DNA from: Candidatus Methylomirabilota bacterium | GTDB lineage: Bacteria; Methylomirabilota; Methylomirabilia; Rokubacteriales; CSP1-6 | Direction of reading: 5' to 3' | NCBI GenBank assembly: GCA_035709005.1 | Contig: DASTFB010000060.1 | Span: 1-32,707, forward strand | Length of the DNA stretch: 32,707 nucleotides | Shown here: one piece after another, positions 25,888 through 32,707 of the stretch | Layout: each line of letters begins with the position of its first letter | Numbering within the stretch: position 1 is the first letter of the stretch | Position numbers and translations under genes: made by a program | Notes under the pieces: model-generated | Database searches by the model: none | What the model was told of the DNA's origin: nothing | Seen by the model: only the letters and a program-made list of their open reading frames with translations

Positions 25888-26020
25888 TGCTTCTCATCGT
25901 CGCTCTTTCTCTGTTCTTCGCGTACCTCTTGTTTCCCTTCGTCCAGGCTCGCGCAACGGTGGGTGATAGAGAGCCGAGACCATTGGCGATCGTAGTCGTG
26001 GACCTGGTGCCCCAATCTGG
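25881..26020 (+). pseudogene. AI-2E-family transporter N-terminal fragment
   Basis: One frame reads VVLLIVALSLFFAYLLFPFV, then a short divergent linker, and then RPLAIVVVDLV. AI-2E/YdiK-type permeases begin with just such helices (LVxFxxAYLLxPLV followed by RxLAIxxVYLL). About 45 residues remain, with no start codon and no downstream part. The 35 bases after it end at the stop codon of the convergent histidine kinase gene. The identification rests on a short hydrophobic stretch and is moderate. Confidence 0.45.
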
Positions 26021-26055
26021 GCCCCGAGCGGCATGGCTGGTGCTGGCGTGCCTGA

Positions 26056-27369
26056 TTACCGGCTGCCGGATCGCGCCAACGAGGCGACCATGGCCACGAG
26101 CTCGTCCGGCTCCACCGGCTTTCGGGCATGCATCTGAAATCCGGCGGCCCGCAGGCGAGCGGAGTCCTCGGACGTGACGTAGCCAGTGAGCGCGATGGCT
26201 GGCAGGTAGCCGCCGTTCCCCTCCCGCGCTCGGACGTGGCGAATGAGCGTATAGCCGTCTTCGTCGGGCATCCCGATATCGCTGACCAGCACGTCCGGTC
26301 GGAAGTCATCCAACGCGCGCAGCGCTCCACGCACCGACCCGGAGGCCTCCACCTTGGCGCCGGCCATCTCGAGGATGAGGCGGAGGACGTCCCGCGCATC
26401 GGCATCGTCCTCGACGAGAAGGACCTTGATGTTGTCGAGCCGGGCCGGCGCGGCGGCGGGCGTGTCGGCGCCCCCAACCCGTTCGAGCTGGTCCAGTTCA
26501 CGAGGGGAAAGAACCGGAAGCCGAACCGTGAACGTGGCTCCCTCCCCCACGCCCGGGCTGTGGGCGTGAACGCTACCGCCGTGCCCTTCGACAAGCGCCT
26601 TGACGATGGCGAGCCCGAGACCGATCCCGCCCTGCCGTGTGCTCACCATCTTCGCCTGGCTGAACCGCTCGAAGAGATGCGGCAGGAACTCCGGGGCGAT
26701 GCCCTGACCGGTATCGGCGACCTGAATCTCCACCTGCGAACCGGCCGAGGTGAGCCGAACCTCGATGCGCCCACCCCGAGGCGTGAACTTCACGGCGTTC
26801 GAGAGAAGGTTCTCGACGACCTGCGTCAGACGGAGCGAGTCACCTGCGACCGGCTCGGGGACGGCGTGATCGATGAAGATCACGTTGATGGCCCTGGCGT
26901 CAGCCGCCAGGCGAAGCGCATCCAGTGCCTCTTGAACCACCGCGCTGAGGTCGACGGGCTGACGGTCGAGACGAATGCTGCCACCGATGATCCGGGACAC
27001 GTCGAGCAGGTCGTCGATGATTCGCGCCGCTGCCCTGGCGTTGCGTTCGATGACGTGGATCGCGTGCATCGCCTGGGCTGGGTCGAGCTGCCCGCGGTCG
27101 AGCAGATGCGCACAACCGAGGAGGGCGCTCAGCGGCGTCCGGAGCTCGTGGGAGACCATGGCGAGGAACTCGTCCTTCAACCGGTTCGCGGTCTCGGCGT
27201 CAGCCCGGGCGCGGTCCGCCGCATCCGCCAGGGTCTGATTCTGCATCGAGCTGACGACCAGCTGCTCGTTCGCGTCTCGAAGCTGGTCCAGCAACGACTG
27301 CTGATCAGGCTGCGTGGCGGGCGTTTCGCGCTTCGGATCGTCGCCCGGCCGTTCCGCGTGGGGAGTCAT
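26056..27369 (-). CDS. Hybrid histidine kinase/response regulator
   Basis: This soluble 437-residue signalling protein has no membrane segment. A short coiled coil (about 22-65) leads into the phosphoacceptor helix DEFLAMVSHELRTPLSALLG with His 74. The ATP-binding domain has the N box (QVVENLLSNAVKFT), VADTGQGIAPEFL and RQGGIGLGLAIVKALVEGHG. A receiver domain follows (KVLLVEDDADARDVLRLILE), with phosphoacceptor Asp 364 in DVLVSDIGMPDEDG and the conserved Lys in ARKPVEPDEL. There is no output domain. The start lies 15 bases after the KaiC stop, so it is the third gene of that operon. With no sensor of its own, it may take its input from the KaiC-like protein, as SasA does in cyanobacteria; that is inference. 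Confidence 0.9.
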   Translation of the reverse strand: MTPHAERPGDDPKRETPATQPDQQSLLDQLRDANEQLVVSSMQNQTLADAADRARADAETANRLKDEFLAMVSHELRTPLSALLGCAHLLDRGQLDPAQAMHAIHVIERNARAAARIIDDLLDVSRIIGGSIRLDRQPVDLSAVVQEALDALRLAADARAINVIFIDHAVPEPVAGDSLRLTQVVENLLSNAVKFTPRGGRIEVRLTSAGSQVEIQVADTGQGIAPEFLPHLFERFSQAKMVSTRQGGIGLGLAIVKALVEGHGGSVHAHSPGVGEGATFTVRLPVLSPRELDQLERVGGADTPAAAPARLDNIKVLLVEDDADARDVLRLILEMAGAKVEASGSVRGALRALDDFRPDVLVSDIGMPDEDGYTLIRHVRAREGNGGYLPAIALTGYVTSEDSARLRAAGFQMHARKPVEPDELVAMVASLARSGSR

Positions 27370-27384
27370 GCCACCCTTCTACGA

Positions 27385-28914
27385 TTACTGGCGGCGATCA
27401 CGTCGGGTCGGGCCTCGCGGGTGCGCCTCGGGGGAGCTCCAGGGATCGGCGGTCAGAAGCCCGTGATGGTACCCGCGGATCGGGTCACCGACGGTGATGC
27501 CCCTCGAGTTCACCTCGTAGAAACGCAGGTCCGCGCTGTGATCGCTGCCGCGGACCTTCACGACCGTCATCACCCGCTTCAGCGCCCCGTCCAGCTCCAC
27601 GTAGCGCTGCAGGATGAGCGCGTCCGTGAGGAACGCATTCTCGCGAGGACCGAGGCGGAGCTCGGTGTAGCCATCCTCGATCTCGATCGTCATCATCACC
27701 GTGACGCCGAGGCCGGTCAAGACGCCCACCAGGCGGTAGAGCGACTCCCGAAAATCTTCACGGAACCCGGGCGAGACGGCCGTCTCGAAGCCGGAGAGCG
27801 AGTCGATCGCGACGCGCTGGGCCTGGGTGCGTGCGATCGTCTCGCGCAGCTCGTACAGCGTCTCATCGACGGACAGGTCGAGCGGGCGAAGGTAGACCAT
27901 GGTGATCTGGCCGTCGTGGATCATCCGGCCGAGAGTATCGCCCAGCGCCGTGGTCCGCAGGTAGCCGGCGGGGTGCTTCTCGAAGACGGCGATCACGCCG
28001 CGCTCCCCGCGCCTCACCCCCTCGACGACGAACTGACCGGCCAGCACGGTCTTGCCCGAACCGGAGGGGCCGGCGACCATCGCCGAATAGCCCCGGGGGA
28101 CGCCGCCGCCCAGCATCTCGTCGAGGCCGCGGACGCCCGTCGAGAGGCGCCCCTGGACAGGCGCGACGGCCTGTGACGCATCCGCCTGAGCCGGATCCGC
28201 CTCCGGCTTGGGAAGCCGGGGGAACACCTTGAGGCCATCCGGCGTGATCCGAAACGTGTGGAGACCAGGCAGGTCACCCTGCCCGCGCAACTTGACGACT
28301 CTGATCTTCCGCACGACGGAGTTCCGCTCGATCGTCTGCTTCAGGACGATGAGGCTGTCGGCCACGGTGAAGACCGGATGGTCACCCTCCGCGTCAGGAA
28401 ACTCGCCGACGAGGAAGGTCGTCGCCTCCCAGGTGGTGAGGTGAAGCGCCAGCCTCTGGACGAAGTCCTGCACGTCCAGCGCGCTCAGCTCGGCTTCATT
28501 CCCCACCCGCAGCACCGAGCGAAAGGAGTCCACGATGACGAAGCCGGGGGTCACGGCTTCGACCTGACGCACGATGCTGTCGAGGACTGCCGGGAGGCCC
28601 CGTGGTACCTCCCCGCTCAGCGAGCTGAAGCGGATCATGCCGTTCACCTTCGCCGGATCGAAGAAGCTGTACTGCTGCTGGTACCGGAGCATCTTGAGGG
28701 GCGGCTCGCCGACGATCGTGAAGTAGAGGCCCGGGCGATCGCCCGTCGCGTTGGCAAACATGATCTGGTGGGCCAGGGTCGTCTTGCCGCACCCGGGGCC
28801 GCCGACGATGAGGTTGAAGGACAGCTCCGGGAGGCCTCCCCCCAGCACGTCGTCCAGCCCCGGAACCCCGGTTGCGAGTCGCCGGATCGAGACTGCTTCG
28901 CGGCCATCTGTCAT
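27385..28914 (-). CDS. KaiC-like double RecA-fold ATPase
   Basis: This 509-residue protein has two KaiC domains. The first Walker A is GGPGCGKTT (K44), the second GPSGSGKT (K288). Each domain begins with STG/ATGVxGLDxxLGGG. The tandem catalytic glutamates of cyanobacterial KaiC are reduced to one in each domain: GE in the first (IVGEPPLK) and EK in the second (VFEKHPAG). In the second domain the residues aligning with phosphorylation sites S431 and T432 are A427 and F428 (ENAFLTDALILQRY), so the classic phosphorylation rhythm should not occur. The ATG overlaps the stop of the upstream gene (ATGA, 28911-28914), and a kinase gene follows. It probably is an ATP-driven signalling switch rather than a clock. 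No KaiA or KaiB is in the window. Confidence 0.92.
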   Translation of the reverse strand: MTDGREAVSIRRLATGVPGLDDVLGGGLPELSFNLIVGGPGCGKTTLAHQIMFANATGDRPGLYFTIVGEPPLKMLRYQQQYSFFDPAKVNGMIRFSSLSGEVPRGLPAVLDSIVRQVEAVTPGFVIVDSFRSVLRVGNEAELSALDVQDFVQRLALHLTTWEATTFLVGEFPDAEGDHPVFTVADSLIVLKQTIERNSVVRKIRVVKLRGQGDLPGLHTFRITPDGLKVFPRLPKPEADPAQADASQAVAPVQGRLSTGVRGLDEMLGGGVPRGYSAMVAGPSGSGKTVLAGQFVVEGVRRGERGVIAVFEKHPAGYLRTTALGDTLGRMIHDGQITMVYLRPLDLSVDETLYELRETIARTQAQRVAIDSLSGFETAVSPGFREDFRESLYRLVGVLTGLGVTVMMTIEIEDGYTELRLGPRENAFLTDALILQRYVELDGALKRVMTVVKVRGSDHSADLRFYEVNSRGITVGDPIRGYHHGLLTADPWSSPEAHPRGPTRRDRRQ

Positions 28915-29375
28915 TCCTCAGTCTCCTGGCGGTGGGTTCGGGGTAGGAGAGTGTCGGGCCAGCTCTGCTGGAGCAGGCTCCACGTGAGCCTGGCGCCGAT
29001 GACGTTCGCCAGCAAGCCCAGGAAGGTGGCGAAGAGTGTCACCGAGATCTCCCGGATCACGTCGGGCTCGTGCTCCTGCAGAGCGGCGCGAAGCGGCTCG
29101 GCCAGGCTGTCGCAGCGCTCACCGAGGACGATCCGCTCGTCGAGAAAGGCGAACTCCGATTTTCCGAGTTTCACCGCCCGGAGAAGGATCGCCTGGACGC
29201 CGGCGAGACCGATGACGTCGGCGAGCCGCTGACACAGCGAGTCCAGGAGGCGCCCCGCCGCCGCCGCCAGAGTCTCGGGGGTCGCCGGCGCTCCGCTCGT
29301 TTCGAGGGCGAGCAACTGCGTCACGGCGCGACGCAGGCGCGGAGTCGCGTACCGCGTGTCCGAGGCTTTTCCCAC
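28911..29375 (-). CDS. Hypothetical protein, first gene of the KaiC operon
   Basis: The product has 154 residues from GTG 29375, which has GGAGG six bases before it; an in-frame ATG at 29435 lacks a ribosome site. The protein is not recognised. It looks fully helical: an Arg-rich N-terminus (TPRLRRAVTQLLALE), a central part with LCQRLADVIGLAGVQAILLR, and a hydrophobic helix VTLFATFLGLLANVIGARLT near the end. It is not KaiB, which is a thioredoxin-like protein of about 100 residues. Its stop overlaps the kaiC start by four bases, a strong sign that the two proteins work together, perhaps as input or assembly partner of the ATPase. Codon use matches its neighbours. Confidence 0.75.
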   Translation of the reverse strand: MGKASDTRYATPRLRRAVTQLLALETSGAPATPETLAAAAGRLLDSLCQRLADVIGLAGVQAILLRAVKLGKSEFAFLDERIVLGERCDSLAEPLRAALQEHEPDVIREISVTLFATFLGLLANVIGARLTWSLLQQSWPDTLLPRTHRQETEE

Positions 29376-29707
29376 GCCGTGCCTCCACCTCGTCTTCCCG
29401 TGTCCTGCGTGAACGCTCGCAGCCTGCCACCGCACCGTGCGTCAGGGCGACCTCACGTTCAGGAACCAAAGGAGTGTGAGATCACGCGGCCGTCGCCCGA
29501 GGTCTCATCCGTCGCCCACGGGCCGATGCCATCCTATCCAGTTCCTGCACGGCGCGAGCCGTGCACGCGACGTGCCACAAGCGAGTGCCCTCAAGAATCG
29601 AGATGATAGCGCAAGACCGTCCGTGTTCGTGCACCATCCGCTCCCCACCCTGGGGCGACCGGTCCCCGCTCGAGACGATGACCTGGGAAGCGCGAAAGGA
29701 CCGGGCG
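29376..29707. other. Intergenic region upstream of the KaiC operon
   Basis: This stretch of 332 bases contains no recognisable gene on either strand and should hold the promoter of the KaiC operon, though no convincing -35/-10 pair was found. It contains a perfect hairpin: 29546-29553 pairs with 29558-29565 (8 bp) around a GCGA loop, a GNRA tetraloop on the plus strand. No T-run follows on either strand. Confidence 0.5.
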
Positions 29708-29917
29708 TCACATCATGCCGAAATGTCGCAACGCCTCTTCGATCGCCTCACGCTTTTCGGGCGGGCACGGCTCGACGTCACGACCGCGACGGGCCCGGCT
29801 CGCCCCCCGCAGCGTCGGGATGCCGTGAACCTCCTTGACGTGGACGATCCACCCCATCCTCGGGATGAAGCCGTGGTGATGCTGCACGAACTTCTGGATC
29901 TCGGCATCCGTGGCCAT
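29708..29917 (-). CDS. Small hypothetical protein (69 residues)
   Basis: The ATG at 29917 has a good ribosome site (GGAGG, four bases before). The product begins MATDAEIQKFVQHHHGFIPR and ends PCPPEKREAIEEALRHFGMM, with a basic middle (ASRARRGRDVE). It is soluble, with a helical start and a conserved-looking CPPEKR-AIEEAL-HFG end. I recall similar small proteins in soil bacteria but no assigned function. Codon use is consistent with a real gene. It stands alone, with about 330 bases to the next gene downstream. Confidence 0.72.
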   Translation of the reverse strand: MATDAEIQKFVQHHHGFIPRMGWIVHVKEVHGIPTLRGASRARRGRDVEPCPPEKREAIEEALRHFGMM

Positions 29918-30036
29918 GTGCCCTCCACAACCGTCCCCCTGAATGCATGCCCTGGTTGCGGGCCCTCCCGAACGGGTTGGGCCAGGGCTCCGCCATCCAT
30001 ACTGTCGCGCGCGTTGGTGTCCGGCGCGGCTGCGGT

Positions 30037-30651
30037 CTATCTCGGCGATGACCTCGCGCCGAAGAGCAAGATAACGGCGCCGGCCTCCAGGGGGAGCAGC
30101 ACGACGATGACAGCGGCCATCGCCCCGTAGATCACGTTGACCATCGATAGCTTGGCGAAGTACCACACCGTGGCGCGTCGGGTCACCTCCCAGAGCACGG
30201 TCGCGGTGACGCCCCCGGCCAGGGCGTGCCCGAAGCGAATCTGCCCCACCGGCAGCACCATGTAGAAAGCGGTCGGGAGCAGGGCCAGCCCCACGACGCC
30301 AAGCAGGTGGAGCACGGCGCCGGACAGACCCGCCGGGGGCCACGCATGCCCGAAGACATGCACCGCACGCACCGCGTGGAGCGCGCTGCTGATCACCGTG
30401 ATCAGCAGGAGGCCCACGCCGATGAGCATCATGGAGAGATACGGGAGCAGTACCGACACGAGGCAGCGCCGGTGCTGCGTCGAGCTGAAGAAGACGAGCG
30501 CCACCAGCCCGACGATTCCGACCACCTCGCGGTGGGCCAGGAAGCTGGCGACCTGCTCGGTCACGGCGGCAGGCGGCACGATCGCCAGCAGCGTGTAGTA
30601 AGCGACCGCGCCGGCCCGCAGAAATCCCTGGCTTCGCTGGAAGCCGGACAC
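30037..30651 (-). pseudogene. YihY/BrkB-family membrane protein with internal deletions
   Basis: The frame of 204 residues starts at a GTG (30651) and contains clear YihY segments: VSGFQRSQGFLRAGAVAYYT, TEQVASFLAHREVVGIVGLV, FGHALAGGVTATVLWEVTRR and WYFAKLSMVNVIYGAMAAVI. Family members usually have about 270-300 residues with six membrane helices. Here two in-frame gaps are apparent, one after LLAIVP and one after VFFSS, together some 60 residues. The upstream frame (VAARLRWRV) is closed by a TGA without any ATG. The end (LLFGARSSPR) also departs from the usual sequence. It might still be made as a shorter membrane protein, but it is more likely a decaying copy. It is the third YihY-like sequence in the window. 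Confidence 0.65.
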
Positions 30652-30767
30652 GACCCGCCACCGAAGGCGAGCAGCGACCCTTCAATGGCGGGCCGTCTCG
30701 ACGGCCGGTGTCCGTGGCATCCCGACTCACAGCGAATCTGCCGAGGGGCACACCACGCCGACGTGCG

Positions 30768-30956
30768 CTACCGAATGCGTATGTCGCGCAGCGAGCCCAG
30801 GACACCGAACGCCTGCAGCAGCCAGACGACGACCACGATGACGACCACGACGTTGATGATCGTCTTGATCTTCGAATCCATCGGCACGTAGTTGTTGAGC
30901 AGCCAGAGCAGAATCCCGACGACCACCAGCGTGAGGATGAGGCCGATCAGGCTCAT
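30768..30956 (-). CDS. Small two-helix membrane protein (Thivi_2564-like)
   Basis: The product has 62 residues from ATG 30956, with AGGAG five bases before it. Two membrane helices are obvious: SLIGLILTLVVVGILLWLLN at the start and TIINVVVVIVVVVWLLQAFG after the turn YVPMDSKIK. The end is charged (LRDIRIR). The arrangement and the NNYVPMD turn match the Thivi_2564 family of small membrane proteins, whose function is unknown. It is one of a run of small minus-strand envelope genes; the YtxH-like gene ends about 80 bases before this start. Confidence 0.85.
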   Translation of the reverse strand: MSLIGLILTLVVVGILLWLLNNYVPMDSKIKTIINVVVVIVVVVWLLQAFGVLGSLRDIRIR

Positions 30957-31037
30957 GTCCGCTCCTCTCTCTTCAGACGCCAGCACCATGCCGCCGGCAA
31001 GGGCCAGGCCGCCGCCGGATCGGCGGCCAGAGAAGGC

Positions 31038-31313
31038 TTATACGGGGCGAATCGCGTCCTGCCCCGCCCGGAGAGCCTCGCTGACGTGCTCCTTCGTGTC
31101 CTGCAGGAAGTCGTCAACCCGATGCAAGGCAGCTCCGCCGCGGTCCAGCACCTTGCCGGTCGTCTCCTCGACCGCCCGGACGCCCTCCGCCGCCTTCAGG
31201 CGTACCCCGCGCGTCCTTTCCTGCACGTACGCCTCGATCTGCCGTCCCCACAGCCACACGACGGCGGCCCCCAGGCCGGCTCCCAGCACAAAGGCTCCAC
31301 TGGTACGCATCAT
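31038..31313 (-). CDS. YtxH-like small membrane protein
   Basis: The product has 91 residues from ATG 31313, with GAGGAGG three bases before it (a second ATG follows immediately). A glycine-rich membrane helix (SGAFVLGAGLGAAVVWLWG) near the N-terminus is followed by a long amphipathic, charged helix (EAYVQERTRGVRLKAAEGVR and on), as in YtxH/gas-vesicle-like stress proteins. Such proteins are membrane-anchored and often induced by stress; the role is not established. The stop lies about 80 bases before the next minus-strand gene. Confidence 0.7.
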   Translation of the reverse strand: MMRTSGAFVLGAGLGAAVVWLWGRQIEAYVQERTRGVRLKAAEGVRAVEETTGKVLDRGGAALHRVDDFLQDTKEHVSEALRAGQDAIRPV

Positions 31314-31325
31314 AGTCCTCCTCGG

Positions 31326-31665
31326 TCACTTGACCCGCATCTCGTTCTTGACGGACTTCACGCCCGCGATCCCGCCGGCGACCCCGCCTGAGACCTGACG
31401 AAGCCGCTCAGCTGAACCACGCCCTTGAACGTCGCGCGGCGTGAGCGCCCGGACACGCGCCTGGATTTCGGCGGTGCGAGCTTCGGCGGCCAGATCCCGC
31501 GCGTCCTTGGTCACTGCCCGCTCGATCGCGCCAAGCAGGGCGTTGCCGGCGAACGGCTTGGTCAGGAAGCCGACGGCGCCGCTTTTCATGGCCGTCACGC
31601 TCATCGCCACATCACCGTGGCCGGTGATGAAGACGACGGGAATGCGGACGTTTCTGACCCTCGGT
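31326..31665 (-). pseudogene. Response regulator fragment fused to a BON-domain tail
   Basis: From about 31660 the minus strand reads VRIPVVFITGHGDVAMSVTA and MKSGAVGFLTKPF, the second half of a FixJ/NarL-type receiver domain with the conserved Lys of TKPF. A linker to RVRALTPRDV follows, where the DNA-binding domain (LTPRE...) should start. Phosphoacceptor Asp and helix-turn-helix are both missing. Instead the frame runs into GVKSVKNEMRVK and a stop at 31326, the typical end of a BON-domain protein. So two unrelated gene remnants are joined in frame. A short protein could start at GTG 31610, but it would have no known activity. Confidence 0.7.
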
Positions 31666-32270
31666 GTGTATCGAGTCGACCATGTGCGCCAACCTCAAAG
31701 CAGAGTGATCGGCAGCTCGACGGGAGTGCATCAACGATGCCGCGCGGGCCTGGCAAAATACTCGGAAACTTAGAGTCGACAGCGCCCTATCGAACATGGG
31801 GTCGGCGTGCCTCACGTGGGACACGTGGGCCCCAGTGCCCTGAGGCATTCGTGCCGTCTCCCACGTACCTGCGTAGGAACCGGGTGATTCGACGGTGTTC
31901 GCTCCGCGCGCCGAGCGAAAAAGACTTCTGGAGTCCGCAGGAATCGGAATCATCGCGTTGCCGCCCGACCCTCCGCCTTCCCGGCCGCACTGGACGGGAC
32001 ACCGCCTACCTTCACGCGTCGCATTACTTCGACCCGCCGCAGGGTGATGCGCGGCACGGGCGGGATCTTCTGGAGGACGAGCGCTGTCTCGGCTGGCACT
32101 CGATCTCGGACTGCTGCCGGCGACGACGCTGCTTAGTCTCGCAATCTGAGGCTCCCGAGGAGATGATCGAGGTTGCGCGGCGCGCGGCCCGGGAGCGCGG
32201 CCGGCCCGAGCTACGCGCCGTGTCCGTGTCGCACGATCGACTGTGGACGGGACGGCTCTGATGATCTCCA
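31666..32270. other. Region without a convincing gene
   Basis: About 600 bases lack a recognisable gene. A plus-strand frame ends here at 32261 with EMIEVARRAARERGRPELRA and SHDRLWTGRL; its last 60 codons have the local G/C-ending codon bias, so a remnant of a real gene is possible, but the earlier part is unlike a protein. At 31813-31829 CACGTGGG occurs twice with one base between, and its partial inverse (ACGTGGGA against TCCCACGT) recurs at 31859-31866. Nothing else is evident. Confidence 0.35.
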
Positions 32271-32525
32271 TCAGCGGGAGTCGCGCCTCGCCTGCTGGCG
32301 CCGGCCTCGTGCGCTGATGTGAGCCTGGATCACCTGCCCGCGCGTCGTCTGGAACTGGCGCCTGGCAACCTTCTCCACCGAGGCCTGCCCGATCGCCTGC
32401 CGCTGCGCGCGTCGCCCGGCGGCGTCGGCCGCAGCCGCCGCCTCCCACGTCGCCGCGGTGACGCGTGATGGCGCCTTCTTGGTCTTCGATGTCGTACTCC
32501 CGGGCTCGGCCTTCCTGTTTTTCAT
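32271..32525 (-). CDS. Small basic hypothetical protein (84 residues)
   Basis: The ATG at 32525 opens a frame rich in Lys, Arg, Ala and Gln: MKNRKAEPGSTTSKTKKAPS at the start, then TWEAAAAADAAGRRAQRQAI and a Gln/Arg-rich end (FQTTRGQVIQAHISARGRRQ). The lysine-rich disordered start and helical remainder suggest a nucleic-acid-binding or stress-related small protein, without a family I can name. No good ribosome site precedes the ATG, which lowers confidence. It is divergent from the YihY gene at the right edge, with about 87 bases between the starts. Confidence 0.5.
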   Translation of the reverse strand: MKNRKAEPGSTTSKTKKAPSRVTAATWEAAAAADAAGRRAQRQAIGQASVEKVARRQFQTTRGQVIQAHISARGRRQQARRDSR

Positions 32526-32570
32526 GGCGACGATTCTACGTGCTTCGTCGCCGGCGCGATATGCCCCGTG

Positions 32571-32707
32571 CCCCCTCGAGGGATCCTGGCGCTCTCGGGT
32601 ACGCTTAGCGGTATGGATGAGGCGTGGCGGGTGCTCCGGGACACCATCAGCGACTGGTACCAGGACCGGGCGCAGCGGCTCGGCGCCGCGCTGGCGTTCT
32701 ACACGTT
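32571..32707 (+). repeat. Direct repeat, copy 2 (reaches window edge)
   Basis: The partner of 25270-25405, in the same orientation, with about 11 differences. Here the leader is followed by an intact ATGGAT start. The repeat continues to the last base, so its true length is longer than seen. It indicates a duplicated YihY-type locus about 7.3 kb apart. Confidence 0.9.
32613..32707 (+). CDS. YihY/BrkB-family membrane protein, N-terminus (runs off right edge)
   Basis: ATG 32613 opens a frame to the window edge reading MDEAWRVLRDTISDWYQDRA and QRLGAALAFYT. This is the usual beginning of YihY/BrkB family proteins, with the amphipathic N-terminal helix and the first membrane segment. No obvious ribosome site precedes it. 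Comparison with the copy at 25311, which lost its start and its 3' part, suggests this is the functional version, but only 31 codons can be seen. Confidence 0.75.
   Translation, partial: MDEAWRVLRDTISDWYQDRAQRLGAALAFYT

Noticed and set aside
28911-29375. KaiB for the gene upstream of kaiC
   Set aside because: The product is too long, all helical and lacks the thioredoxin-like strands of KaiB.
31813-31829. CRISPR-like or operator array of CACGTGGG
   Set aside because: Only two adjacent copies and one partial inverse copy are present, with no repeat-spacer pattern.
31425-32261. Plus-strand open frame of 278 codons
   Set aside because: Its first half is antisense to the response-regulator fragment and its middle is unlike a protein; only the last 60 codons look possibly coding, so no gene is called.

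Overview
The window is very GC-rich bacterial DNA with strong G/C bias at third codon positions, which is why many long antisense open frames exist that are not genes. The gene content suggests a soil or subsurface bacterium of the Rokubacteria/Methylomirabilota or Deltaproteobacteria type: an orphan TrpX-like ABC solute receptor, a serine recombinase ending in the 'VAEAGFEPATF' motif, and KaiC with a histidine kinase. This placement is inference. No rRNA and no complete tRNA was found.

Layout. 1-1293: mobile DNA, with the N-terminal part of an IS110-family transposase running off the left edge, a structured non-coding stretch upstream of it, the 3' end of a tRNA gene, and a broken large serine recombinase whose end reads through that tRNA. 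1398-5563 (minus): a two-gene unit of an SDR epimerase and a VKOR/SPW membrane protein, then a solute-binding protein. 5744-10484 (plus): a decayed HAD-GH65 fusion, then an intact Ca2+-type P-ATPase. 10497-11083: a mosaic of gene fragments. 11294-16827 (plus): a Crp/Fnr regulator, hflK-hflC behind two tandem palindromes, a shortened histidine kinase and a tandem universal stress protein. 16857-25250 (plus): a 2797-residue cyclic beta-1,2-glucan synthase-like enzyme. 25270-26020: a second mosaic (YihY, TAXI receptor and AI-2E fragments). 26056-29375 (minus): a translationally coupled operon of an unknown 154-residue protein, a KaiC-like double ATPase and a hybrid histidine kinase/response regulator. 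29708-32525: mostly small proteins (a 69-residue protein, a Thivi_2564-like and a YtxH-like membrane protein, a basic 84-residue protein) with a shortened YihY and a response-regulator/BON chimera. At the right edge a YihY gene begins; its first 137 bases repeat those at 25270.

How the genes fit together. Much of the intact content concerns envelope and stress: a cation pump, HflKC (which modulates FtsH), universal stress protein, periplasmic or capsular glucan synthesis, VKOR thiol chemistry and small membrane proteins. Signalling is represented by the Crp regulator and the KaiC-kinase operon. The most striking general property is the number of gene fragments joined at sharp boundaries, often near the ends of intact genes. 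Either the genome is accumulating deletions and insertions, or the assembly contains errors; read mapping would separate these.
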